From positions 186,001 to 250,000 of the forward strand of contig JAUKTV010000021.1 of the NCBI GenBank assembly GCA_030549205.1: a DNA stretch of 64,000 nucleotides. Direction: 5' to 3'. The translations under genes were made by a program, and so were the position numbers. The DNA comes from Apiosordaria backusii. Its lineage: Eukaryota > Ascomycota > Sordariomycetes > Sordariales > Lasiosphaeriaceae. Numbering within the stretch: position 1 is the stretch's first letter; each line of letters starts with the position of its first letter. Below the pieces are notes generated by a model. The model saw only the letters and a program-made list of their open reading frames with translations, was not told where the DNA came from and searched no databases. This document shows positions 34,608 through 45,295 of the stretch, one piece after another.

Positions 34608-35963
34608 ATGGCCGACTTCGCGAACGGCAATACGAATGGCAATCCCAACGTGGATGCCCTCAAGAATAGTAAGGTGCGTACAAGTTTTCTTTTGCCCTCT
34701 TGTTGCTTATCATCACGACCCACGAACAACCAGCTAACGCAATTCCAGTGTTTCACAGTTCCACGACACCTCAGTGCCTTACTGCCCGTGACCTAAACTG
34801 ACGATAACTGCTGCAGACATTGCTGCCACCTACAACAATGTTACCAACGGTAAGATAAGCCGCCCGTCGCCGATTTCTATTATACATATGCTGACGTCAA
34901 TTCTGTTGCAGGACCTGTAGCTCAAAACATCAAGGCTGAAGGAGCGAGGACCACAGATGAGTTGTCCAACTTGGCTAACTCTCGCCGCCCTCCCTCGTAT
35001 ACTGCGGCTACCGGCCAGCCCCTGACTCACTACCACTCGTTTTTCTTGGAGCTCTTGTCATGGAAGAACCCTCGTACGTTCAAGTTGTCTTCTAGGCAAT
35101 ACAGAAATCAGTACTGATAAGGAATTATAGGCGCTTCCGGCATTGCCTATCTCACACTCGTCTCCTTGATCTTCTCGGTTAGATACCTGGATGTTCTCCG
35201 CTGGGGTTTCAAGCTCACCTGGATGGCCCTTGGTATCACCATTGCCGCCGAAGTCGCTGGAAAGGCCATCTTGAACAACGGCTTTGCCACTCAACTCCGT
35301 CCTCGCAAGTATTATACCGTCTCTCGGGAGACTCTTGATGCCGCTATTGGCGACGTCAACGAACTCATCAACTTTGGCGTTATCGAGGCTCAGCGCATCC
35401 TTTTCGCTGAGAATCTCTGGGCTTCTGCTGCTGTATGACCCCCACTCCTCCGCCGAGCTCAGATCCTAGGCTCCTAGAGCTATGACATCAGACCTGTTGC
35501 TGACTTGCTCCACTAGGTTGCACTCGGTGCTTTCATCTCGTACTACCTGGTCAAAGTTGTCCCTTACTGGGGTCTCGCTCTGATCGCCGCCTCCGTCGTC
35601 TTCTTCGCGCCCCTCGTCTATACCACCAACCAGGAGCTTATCGACAGCCAGATTCAGCACGCTGGTGAGATTATCAACGACCAGACCGAGCAGATCCGCT
35701 CCTTGGTCCAGAAGAACACAGTGCAGGCTACTCAGGTCACCAAGCAGTACATGGGTGACTACACTGCCAAGGCTCAGTCCTTGATCAAGGGTGCTGTTGG
35801 TCAGGAGGATGGCCACAAGTCCGAACTCAAGCCGACTGATTTCCCCGCTGCTCCCAAGGAGGACATCAAGACCTCTGAGCCCGTAGTCCCCAGGGAGTTC
35901 AAGTCGGAGCCCATCGCCCCCGCTGCTAGAGCTGGTGAGGAGGAACCTCTGGTTGCTGCTTAA
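34608..35963 (+). CDS. RTN1: Reticulon-like ER membrane-shaping protein
   Basis: Reticulons insert hairpins into the ER membrane and stabilise tubules. Proposed exons are 34608-34668, 34817-34849, 34912-35073, 35131-35432 and 35517-35963, about 334 residues. Donor GTAAGG at 34669 is chosen over GTGCGT at 34674 because only it leaves phase 1, which keeps the 33-nt exon 2 open. The reticulon homology domain begins at TGQPLTHYHSFFLELLSWKNPRA (quoted in part: HYHSFF, SWKNP), followed by two long hydrophobic hairpins (about residues 88-130 and 185-225) around the linker RETLDAAIGDVNELINF. The C-terminus is charged with Pro/Lys/Glu repeats. The N-terminal exons are the least certain part; a cassette exon within 34756-34794 is possible. 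Confidence 0.92.
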
Positions 35964-36805
35964 GAGCTTTCTCTTAGTACAGATGCCCGGCATGGGAAAC
36001 TCTCTGTATTCATCACTCATTTTACACTTGTTCTACCTTGTTAGGGTGGGCAAGTGACGAAACGTCAAAATCCGAAAAAAAACCCTGTGTGCAAACATCT
36101 TTGGCACAGGACGGGGCATGGAATGACTGGATGGTACAAAGACTGGCACTTTTCTTCATGGGGGAAGGGAATCATGAGGGTATTGCTAGGTTGTTTTTCG
36201 CGGTAGTTTTCGATATGCTACTGTTGCTGTTATTCCCGGACTGTTTTTCTTTTGGGCATTCTAAGAGGGGGAGTGATTGTTGAATCCACGAGTGCTTTTT
36301 CCTGTTTTGTGTTATGATTACTTATGAATGTGGGCTCTTACAGGCAAAATGGCATAGGGGGTTGATAGTGGGTTGATTGTAATACAAGTACGTTTCTTAT
36401 AACTGTTCACATAAAGGTGTGGCTTCTACAATCTGTCACCGTTACCAGAGGACTTGATGTGCACATAAAACAACCTCTTTTATTTTCTGATATAGTATTA
36501 CATTTTATTATATGATGGGTAAACGACAGGTGGGTAGGTGGTGGCCAACGATAGCGAATGTGATAATGGTAGGTGTCCAGAAAATTTACCCCTGATCGCC
36601 ATTTGCTGTCCAGCTCGAAAATAAGGTAATCAAGACTTCCCAAAAGCCATGATAAGCCAACGATTTGAACTCCCTCAACTCCAGTAATGATGCACGATAG
36701 GTAGTGAATGACGGTAGATGTTTTAACGAAGGGACGAGCTCAGACATCTTGCAACAGCAGCTTCGCTCACTTTGTTTGTTTCAGCAGCAAAACAGAAGAA
36801 CAGCT
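35964..36805. other. Intergenic region between convergent reticulon and SUR7/PalI genes
   Basis: About 840 bp between two convergent 3' ends. Relatively A/T-rich, no gene or RNA recognised. Confidence 0.55.
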
Positions 36806-38189
36806 TTACTGCTGCTGGTAATACTCCTTGCTCGGCCTTCCGTCGTTCACCGGCGGCGGGAGATACATGTCGTCCTGCTGCTGCTGCGCTCCAAAATCAA
36901 CCTGCTGCATCTGGTCCTGCCCGTCGTCCTGAGCGCCGCCGTAGTAGCTGCCCCGCTCAGAAGGGGGGTAGTTCCCCTGCATGATTGGGTACTGGCCTCT
37001 GGCAACGTGCTTTTGCTCGTCGAGATCGGAGTCGGTTTCCGAGCGGGCGCCGCTGATGTGTCGGGATTTGTACCAGGCGTACGCGAGGGTTGCGAACCCG
37101 AGAGTGGAGAGGACGGCGGTGGCCCAGATGAGGAAGTAGAGGCCTGGGGAGGTGGCGGCGGAGAGGCCGAACTTGGCGCCGTCTTGGTTGACGGCGTTTT
37201 TGATCTTTTCCGCGGCGGCGGTGAGGCCGAGGGCGCCGATGCCGGCGAGGAACCAGCCGATGCCGAGGCAGACGAGAGAGGGGAGGATGAGCGTCGTCTC
37301 GAAGGCTGCGAGGGCGGGGACGAAGGCGGCGGCGAGGATGGCGGCCGAGCCTAGGAAGGCGAGCGCGAGGAAGATGATGGAGGTGAGGAAGAAGAAGCCC
37401 ATTGCTGCGAGGGCGCGGGGGATGAGGTCGAGGGCGTCTTGGATGGTGTCGATTAGGCCGACGTCGCTGAGCTTGAACTTGAAGGGGCCGACGCCGAGGG
37501 AGGTGTCCAGGGATTTGGAGAGGTCGGTCTGCTCGACAACGAACTTTTTGGTGCACTTTTCGACGTTTGGTTCGGCGCTGGGGTCGGAGAAGAGGGGCTT
37601 GTACATGCCTTCGCACATGGCGCCGATATGGATCGAATAATACTCTTTAAGGCCAATAGCTTTGGCGACGCTGCCGAGGGCTTTGTCGACGAGGTCCTGG
37701 CCGAGCTGGATGGCCTTGTCCGCGACCTCGGCACCCTTCTCGCAGGCTTTGCCGACGCCGTCACCGACTGTGTTGGAGGCGCCGTTGAGGGCCTTTTTGG
37801 CGTCGTCCTTGGCCTTTTGGCCGCCGAAGATCCCGCCGATTTCACCGGCTACGTCGCCGACGGCATTGCCCGCGTCGGTGACGGCGTTATCGGCTTTGTC
37901 GCAGGCGCCTTGGGCGGCTTCTTGGACGTTGGGAGCCTTGATGAGGTTCTTGCCGAAAGTGGACATGTTGAACTTGGTGTTTTTGGTTAGCAGTCAAAGA
38001 TAAGGGGGAGAATAGGGGTAACCTTGAACATACGTTGATCACGCTCAACCCTTCAATGTAGTTTGGTGAGCTTCCAGCTGACAACGCGATCGCCAGGAAT
38101 ACAAAAGCGAAAAAGGAGCACGCAACTGGCGCAACCTTGAGGACCATATCCGCCATTCCACCGCCGCCACCTGCGCTGAATCCTCTCAT
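36806..38189 (-). CDS. SUR7/PalI family four-span membrane protein
   Basis: Plasma-membrane (eisosome) or pH-sensing type protein. Exon 1 is 38189-38034, intron 38033-37973 (donor GTATGT, branch GCTAAC) and exon 2 37972-36806, about 440 residues. The first membrane segment is VLKVAPVACSFFAFVFLAIAL (in part). A long external loop follows, with repeated Ala/Asp/Lys-rich amphipathic stretches (KADNAVTDAGNAVGDVAGEI), then YYSIHIGAMCEGMY and a second Cys about 20 residues later, the conserved Cys pair of this family. Three further hydrophobic spans lie near 225-255, 260-285 and 320-345. The cytosolic tail is Gln/Gly/Tyr/Pro-rich, ending SKEYYQQQ. I cannot choose between a Sur7-like eisosome role and a PalI-like pH-signalling role. 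Confidence 0.88.
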
Positions 38190-39396
38190 TTTGTCTAAGT
38201 TGGAAAGCAATGTAAGTAATTAGGGAACCGGCCCCTGATCTTGTGTAAAGCAAAGTCAAGGAACGACTGGCACTGAAGTGCAAAAGGTGTAAGGAAAGTA
38301 AAGCCGCTAGGGCTGTGGAGAAACGAAGAGATAGAAAAAAAGGAGAGGAAGTTGTTGAGATGCTATGTCTTCAACAACGGATGGTGAAGTGAAAGAGAGA
38401 AACTGATGTGAAACCCGTCGGACATGGTCATCTAATATACAGCGTCAGCATCCCATGCACGCGTGTAGGCTGGCCAAGTCCAGCAACAGCAAAGGTCTAT
38501 AGTTGGTTGTTCTAAGCTCAAAATGCGGACACGCTATGGTCAGGGGAAGTGCATGAGCAAAACGGATGCGGGTGGTGGCCGTGGCTGAGAGGCCGGCCAT
38601 GATGGCGGATATGGCTCTTTGGATCAGACGAGATGGGGAAGATCTGCAAGAACTGTCAATGAAGACACATCAGGACACAAGGGTGTGGTAGCGAGAAGAA
38701 AGGGAGAGCCTCCGTGCTGCGTCCCCAGTTGCAGATTCGATGTGTGACGCTGGCAGGAGGACCAAATCAGTAGACCACATCAAGTGGCCCGAGGTTGGGG
38801 ACAGAGAGGTTGCCAGCTCTTTACCATGGTTGGAAAGACTTTTGCAAGTGCGGGAGAACTGACAAAGAAACATGGATGGGGTGAACCTGAGGTGTGAGTG
38901 GTGCCTCCTGTGCCTCGAAGAATTGGGGTCGGTGATCAACCTGACCAATGAACAAGTATTGATGTTTGCGAGAAGTGGGCAGCTCTTCAGTTATCTCTTT
39001 GTCAAGTGCATGGCCGCCTGTTTCCAGCCAATGTTTCCAAACCATCATTAATCTTTGCCGAGTTTTGGTGTTGGGTCGGTGACCTGGCGCTGACCTGGAA
39101 AGCCGCCCGGCCCCGCTTTTACCGACCGACTCCGCCGGCCGAGGTTCATCGATCTCGGCAGGGGTTCAAGTGGAGTTCCAAGCCTTGCATGGAATTCTAC
39201 AACAAGCGCAACCGACAGAGGAACATGCAAATCTCCACCTTGTCGGCAAATGGTCATGTGCGATTTTGTTCACCATGTCAGCAGAATCCAAGCAAGGGCG
39301 AAATTATGGAGTATTCAAATCGTGAAATGTCATTATATGTGCAGAACGACGCTATAGTACAGTCAAAAAAACCAATCCATCATATCCACCGGCCCT
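38190..39396. other. Intergenic region upstream of the SUR7/PalI gene
   Basis: About 1.2 kb between the start of the SUR7/PalI gene and the 3' end of the nitronate monooxygenase gene, both on the minus strand. No gene recognised. Confidence 0.55.
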
Positions 39397-40725
39397 TTAG
39401 AGCTTCGGCAAGCTGACAATCTGAGCGTTACCCCTCTTGATGACGGCAACAGCATCATTGACAAACTCGTCAACGATCTCCTTGGCCGATTTCTCCTCGT
39501 TCACAACGGCGGCGCACTTGCCCATAAGATGGGGCATGAGGGAGTCGAGGAGGTCATCAACATCAACCTCAGCATTGTCGGGAGCCGAGGCAGCGACGAG
39601 GCCGATCTTCTTGAGATCAGCGATCGACGGGACCTCACCAGCCATGAGCTTATCGAGGTCCACCTCATGGGGGATCTTGCCGTTGGCGAGGCATTGCTTG
39701 AGCTCAGAAACACGGTCCTCCTCCCAGTTTACAATGTAAGGGTTGGCGCGCACACGCATGGGGCGACCGGTGAAAATAGTGGTGCGAATGTTGTCATCGA
39801 ATCCAGAGGTGCGGACAGCATCCTTGTGGGCCTTGGGGGCACCGGCCTCCTTGGAGAGGACGAAACGGGTACCAACCCAGACACCGCTGGCGCCCATCAT
39901 GAGGGCAGAGGCGAGGAGCTGACCGTTCCAGATACCACCGGCAGCAACGACCTGGACGGGCTTGCCAGTCAATGGCGACTTGTGGCCCTTGACGAGCTGC
40001 GCAACGGTAGGGATGAGGACAGTGGTGGGGGTGTCACCGGTGTGACCACCACCCTCGCCACCCTGAGCGCAGATGATATCGACACCAAGGTCAAGGCACT
40101 TCTTGACGTGCTTGGGGTGGCCGATCATGTTCATGTAGAGGATGCCGTTCTTGTGGAGCTTCTCGACGACGTGCTTGGGGGGAACGCCGACAGCGGAAAC
40201 GAAGAGCTTAGCGCCAGACTCGATGATGATGTCGATCAACTCGTCGAGCTTGCCCTTGGTGTAATCGTAGCTGCAAAACCGCAACTGTTAGCAACAAAGA
40301 TGCAAGATGTTTCGTCCCAGGTGAAAAGCGTACTTGGTCTTGCGGGCATTGCCGCCAACCTGAGGAAGGAGAAGATCGACACCGAAGGGGGCCTTCTTGT
40401 CGACGAGGTGCTTCTTGATCTCATCGATCTGTTCCCTGAGCATCTCAGGGGTGTAGCTGATACCACCCAAGACACCCATACCACCGGCATTGGTGACGGC
40501 CGCCGCCAGCTTGGGGCCAGCGGCGACGTTCATGCCGGCGAGAAGGATGGGGTGCTTGATCCCGAAGAGATCGGTGATGTCGGTGCGGATCTGCTCTGTA
40601 AAACGGAAATATCATGTTAGCGCTCGAGTTGTTCTATTGCGACGGCGGCACCAGCACTGCGAAAGCAGTGGGAAGATGGTGCGCGGGAGGGCCATGTTAG
40701 AGGTCAACGTACGAGGAGAGGCCAT
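39397..40725 (-). CDS. Nitronate monooxygenase (2-nitropropane dioxygenase family)
   Basis: FMN enzyme oxidising alkyl nitronates such as propionate-3-nitronate; detoxification. Exons 40725-40713, 40595-40334 and 40270-39397 give about 382 residues. The first exon is only 13 nt (MASP plus one base) before a GTACGT donor. The second donor is GTACGC. TIM-barrel features: HPILLAGMNVAAGPKLA and GGMGVLGG near the N-terminus, GVDIICAQGGEGGGHTGD with the presumed catalytic His and FMN-phosphate region, VVAAGGIWNG and GVWVGTRFVLSKE. The start sits at the end of a conserved-looking divergent promoter shared with the folate gene. A long frame on the opposite strand is a codon-usage shadow. Family assignment is secure; physiological substrate is not shown. 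Confidence 0.94.
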
Positions 40726-41546
40726 GATGACTGTTGACTGAGGTGAATACTCCAAACGGGAAATGGTATCAAATGTTGTTGAAAAGAAAAAAAAAGTAGA
40801 AAACTCGCTGCTGGAAGACAAAGAAGACAGAAACGAAACACGAGGGAGACGGTCAGTTATCAATCAGTTGGATCTGGGGAAGCGCACGCATCTCGAATCT
40901 GGGGTACGCGGAGTCTTGGCCACGATCACCGCTGTGCCGAGGTTGCCCGCGCCCCTACACTAAGCTTTATTAGGCGGTCATGGGGACTCGGCTGCGCGAC
41001 CGAACTGCGGAGGTCAAAGACAGACCGAGGCATCGGGCCTGGAACTGTGATCCTCGAATAACGCCGGCAAGCGCGGAACGGATCAATAATGCTCCTTGAT
41101 TTTATAGCGAGAATTGGCAGATGAAAGACCTCGACAAACGTCGATAAGCGACGACCACACCGGACGTTTCAACGGCGACGTTTATTAGAACTTTGAAATC
41201 CAGACAAGTTTCCGGTGCTGGGTTTCCCTTTCACTGACGTCGGAAGTCTCCGAGTCCTGGTGCCTCAGTTTGCCACAGCTGGAATTCATCCACGGGGCGT
41301 CGGAAACCTTCAGGCCCAGCGCTCTGGAAACTGGTGCATGACCCGGAGTTGAGCCCGAGACACCACCACATTGCCTGATGGCCGTTGTCCCAATGGCAAT
41401 CGACAAATCCCTAAACGGATAAGGTCAGCCGCCAACTATTATCACACTCAGCCCTAACCCTCCGCTACTTTTCCAAGAGTAGTGGAGACTCCGAAAGTCG
41501 GGTCGCTAGAGCCATTGAGCCACTGCAAGTCTTCAGTGACTTCACA
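40726..41546. promoter_or_regulatory. Divergent intergenic region between nitronate monooxygenase and HPPK-DHPS genes
   Basis: About 820 bp between divergent starts; presumably both promoters. No gene recognised and no specific regulator site that I can name. Confidence 0.45.
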
Positions 41547-43306
41547 ATGCGGCAGAATATGAAGCACATCACACTTGTCGCCGCAGGAGCATTAAGGCAG
41601 CCCCGACTACTTTCACCCAATTCCAGATATGTATGCTATTCTTGCCGAAACCTGCGCGTGAGCAGGATTGAACAGAGGCAATTTTCACAAACAACACCGT
41701 CTCGAGTTGACTCATGCGACTTCAAAAAATATACTCTTCCGCGCAACTTTAAGCCAACGGAAGTAAACCTGCCTGCCAAGATGACCAGCCCTCCTCCACC
41801 AGACCCAGCGCGCAAGCGGGTGGCATACATTGCCCTGGGGAGTAACTTGGGGGATCGTATTGGCTGGATCGAAAAGGCATGCGCTGAGCTGGATGCGCGG
41901 GGCATCAAGGTCAAGCGCACAAGTAGCCTGTGGGAGACGGAGCCCATGTATGTGCTAGACCAAGATAGATTCGTCAACGGTGCCTGCGAGGTACGTCTAG
42001 TCTGTCTCCAGTTACCAATTAGGCCAGAAACTAAACCATATTTCATATTCAGGTCGAGACAACACTTGAGCCACTTGCCCTCTTGGATGCTCTCCAGGAC
42101 ATTGAGAACTCCCTAGGCCGCAAGAAGATCATTGACAAGGGCCCGCGTAACATTGATCTCGACATCCTCCTTTACGACAACATCAAGTTTGACCATGAGC
42201 GCCTCACAATCCCGCACATTGGTATTCCAGAAAGGGAGTTTGTTTTGAAGCCACTTGCTGAGCAAGTCCTCTTCAACCGTTTTATCTTGGCACGTACCCC
42301 TGGCTAACAACGGTTCCCCAGACTTATCCCCGACAAACCTATTGACCCCAACCGGCCATGGACCCTAACCCGGGACTATCTCGATGCCCTCCCTCCTTCT
42401 GCTACCCCCATCACCACCATGACCCCATTATCGGCTCACCATCCCCCAATTATGGCCCTCAACCCAGCTCGGAAAACCCACGTCATGGGCATCCTTAACA
42501 TGACCCCTGACTCCTTCTCCGATGGCGGCCAAAACACCTCCCTCGAGGAGTCAACTCTCGTCTCCAACATACAATCCTCCTTGGACGCAGGTGCAACCAT
42601 GATTGACGTTGGTGGACAGTCCACAGCTCCAAATGCCCCTGAGGTATCTGTCGAAGAAGAGCTCAACCGAGTCCTCCCAGCCATCAAGCTCATCCGCTCT
42701 CACTTCTCGGGCAGACCGGTGCTCATCAGCGTAGATACCTACCGGGCATCCGTTGCTGAGGCTGCTGTTGCCGCTGGTGCTGACATTGTCAACGATGTCT
42801 CCGGCGGAAGCATGGATCCAGAGATGTTGCCCACTGCTGCGAGACTCGGGACGACGATCTGCCTGATGCATATGAGGGGGACACCGGCGACTATGAACAG
42901 CCTGGCTGAATACCCCGATTCCGAAGGGGGGCTTATTGGCGGGATTGCTAGGGAGTTGGTGGACAGGGTAGCAGCTGCGGAGGCGGCTGGTATCAGGCGG
43001 TGGAGGATTGTGCTGGATCCTGGGTTAGGTTTTGCTAAGGTTGGGTGGCAGAACGTGGATGTGCTGAGGCACTTGGATGAGCTGAGGTTTTGGCCTGGTT
43101 TGCAAGGGCTGCCATGGCTGGTTGGGTCTAGCAGGAAGAGTTTTATCGGAAGGGTCACTGGTATACCGACACCAAAGGAGAGAATCTGGGGGACGGCGGC
43201 TACGGTTGCGGCTGCTGTTCAGGGAGGGGCGGACGTAGTGAGAGTTCATGATGTTAAGGAGATGGCGCAGGTTGTAGCAATGGCTGACGCTATTTGGCGG
43301 TATTGA
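41547..43306 (+). CDS. FOL1: Bifunctional HPPK-dihydropteroate synthase, folate synthesis
   Basis: Pyrophosphorylates 6-hydroxymethyl-dihydropterin (HPPK) and condenses it with p-aminobenzoate (DHPS). Exons 41547-41990, 42053-42261 and 42322-43306 give about 545 residues. Intron 2 (42262-42321) uses a GC donor (GCAAGT) with branch GGCTAAC; only this donor gives the right phase and the expected join KPLAE-LIPDKP. HPPK starts at about residue 92 with ALGSNLGDR, then SSLWETEPM and RNIDLDILLYDN. DHPS shows MGILNMTPDSFSDGG, IDVGGQSTAP, VNDVSGG and VGSSRKSFIGR. The N-terminal 75 residues are basic and Ser/Arg-rich, like a mitochondrial presequence. The dihydroneopterin-aldolase part of trifunctional Fol1 proteins is absent here. 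Confidence 0.94.
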
Positions 43307-44242
43307 TTCTGGGGTTAAAACGGGTAACGGATTCAACATAATTGCGAAGGCAAACTGTATACGCATGTGTATATAACGTGTACATTACTTTGGGTTCAAC
43401 AAGGTAAAAAAGGCGGTTTGATTTCTATGGGGTAACCGGACGTGAAGTCTCAGGCAAGGTGAACTTGTGAGCTGAGGACTTTGGTCGGGAGAGAGGGTTT
43501 AACGGGACTGAATTCAATCAAAAAATTTAGGCCGCAAAGTGCATAGGTAGCTAGCTACCTTAGGCACCTCAAAATCCACCTTACTACTGTGGCCCTGATA
43601 TGTAAGGTACTTTGAGTATTGTCTTTGGACTTTTCAGCGCTATCGTCACGACAGCTGATCTAGACACAAATTTGAACCTGTCGATAAAGAGCCCAAACCG
43701 AGAGATTCAAGTTCCTAATTGGATTAAGAGACCCGAGCTAGCCTGAACGTCTCGAGCTATTTGGAAGGAGCTAGGGAGTGGATAACTACCATCTAGGCAA
43801 GAGCACCTGCGCTGCGTATACACTAGCCAACCTGGAACCCAAAGTCATATCGAAACGAGCAAGTGAAAATTCACAGTCAAGCACCGTCTATTGTTATTTG
43901 TAAACGAGTGTGTTTAGAATCGAATGAGCGTCGACTAATCTTTCCTCCAGTATTTACAACTTTTTCTCAAGCCCAGCTCTGAGAAACACGACCCAGAATG
44001 TATTCGTTGCCGAAGTCGGAATGCCGCGGCTCTCCACATTCGATCCCTTGAGAACACCGCGCCAGTAGTCGAAGCAACTATCACCGTAGCCAACCCAGCC
44101 ATCATGTGGTAGAACATACTGTAGTGGGCCATGATGGCGGCAGTACTTGATGTCTCAGCCTTCTCCGGGCCGTCTCCTCCTTAGCCTCCTCAACGATCGC
44201 CGTGTCGACCATGTTGCCAATCTTCTTGTCGGCGACATTTTC
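43307..44242. other. Intergenic region between convergent folate and KR-repeat genes
   Basis: About 940 bp between two 3' ends. Several in-frame stops in all frames and no recognised feature. A short frame at 43935-44132 (-) lacks protein character. Confidence 0.5.
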
Positions 44243-45295
44243 TCACTTCGCAACAGCTTGCTCAGAAGCTTCTGCAGACGGAGGAGTAATCTCCACCGAG
44301 GCCTGACCTCCTCCGTTGATGGCCTTCTCCACTCCAAGAAGAATACCACCCGCAGCGACATTACCGGCAACGTTCCCAGCGAAGTTTCCAATGGAGGAGC
44401 CAATGGACAGCCCTCCAGACGGCTCCGTGCCACCCCGACCACCCGCACCACCGCGAGAGGGCTTACGACCACGGCCAAAACGGGGATCTCGTGCCTCAAT
44501 CAACTCGAGGTTGACATCGTCATCGAGCTCATCTTGAGTGTTGCGCTTTTGCACCACAGCGCCCGCAGTATCGTCAGTGCCGTCCTCAAGAACCAACTCC
44601 GAGTCCTCGCCAGGGAGTAACGTCGTGGCTTCGAGGAGTTTTGCTAAAGCCGAAAGATCAAGCAGATCTCTCTTTTCAGGAGCAGACGACGGAGAGGCCG
44701 GGCTAGGGTGAACTAGGGATGGCTTGGATTTGCCCCTGAGATCGCGCTTCTGAGCCGGAGCTCCCTCCTGACCACCATCGACGACCGCTTCCTGACCACC
44801 GCCGGCAGCTTCTCCTTGAACATCACCGGTAGCCTCATCCTGACCACCGCCTGCAGCGCCTCCCTGAACAACATCGACTACATCCTCGATACGATTAATA
44901 ATTGTATCACTAACGACGTTCGCCGCCACATCTTTGGCAAACCCTCCAATGCCTCCCCCTCCATTTTCGGCCTTTGGGGCGGCTGGGGCTGACGCCGGAC
45001 GCCGGGAAAGACGCTTGCGACTTGGCTTCATTCGCAGACGTGGGTCCCGCTTTTGGGGGGCTTGGGCAGCGTTGACGTTCTGTTCGGTCCCTTTCTGGTC
45101 GTTTTGATTCAAAACCTGCTCGACGCCGAGCAAGATGCCACCGCTGGCTACGCCTCCGGCAACATTTCCCAGGAAGGTGCCGCCAGCATTGTTGTTCCAG
45201 TTGTTGTTTGCGTTGGTCTTGATGGAAGCTGGCCTAGGGATGCGAACAGCGCCAGTAAGGCCGACGAGCGCGATAAGTGCGGTGGTGTGCTTCAT
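44243..45295 (-). CDS. Secreted repetitive protein with Kex2-type KR sites (candidate processed peptide precursor)
   Basis: Not a recognised family. One exon, 350 residues, with a signal peptide (MKHTTALIALVGLTGAV). Lys-Arg pairs at residues 82-83, 94-95, 183-184, 208-209 and 250-251 fit Kex2 cleavage. Directly after two of them, and again after Arg 269, comes a repeated basic motif: DPRLRMKPS (84-92), DLRGKSKPS (185-193) and DPRFGRGRKPS (270-280). Two near-identical Gly/Val/Leu modules, GNVAGGVASGGILLGVE (43-59) and GNVAGNVAAGGILLGVE (307-323), lie near the two ends, with a diverged third version around GFAKDVAANVVSDTIINRIE (118-137). Between them are Gly/Gln/Glu-rich linkers. The design resembles fungal Kex2-processed repeat proteins such as repellents or peptide precursors; that role is inference. 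No modifying-enzyme genes for a RiPP pathway are seen nearby. Confidence 0.8.
   Translation of the reverse strand: MKHTTALIALVGLTGAVRIPRPASIKTNANNNWNNNAGGTFLGNVAGGVASGGILLGVEQVLNQNDQKGTEQNVNAAQAPQKRDPRLRMKPSRKRLSRRPASAPAAPKAENGGGGIGGFAKDVAANVVSDTIINRIEDVVDVVQGGAAGGGQDEATGDVQGEAAGGGQEAVVDGGQEGAPAQKRDLRGKSKPSLVHPSPASPSSAPEKRDLLDLSALAKLLEATTLLPGEDSELVLEDGTDDTAGAVVQKRNTQDELDDDVNLELIEARDPRFGRGRKPSRGGAGGRGGTEPSGGLSIGSSIGNFAGNVAGNVAAGGILLGVEKAINGGGQASVEITPPSAEASEQAVAK

Noticed and set aside
39529..40620. 363-codon frame antisense to the nitronate monooxygenase gene
   Set aside because: It crosses introns of the real gene and its composition mirrors the codon bias of the opposite strand; a shadow frame.
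44243..45295. KR-repeat protein as the core of a RiPP cluster
   Set aside because: No candidate modifying enzymes (for example oxidase-like secreted proteins or radical/tyrosinase enzymes) or dedicated transporter beside it; the monooxygenase-like gene is 13 kb away behind housekeeping genes.
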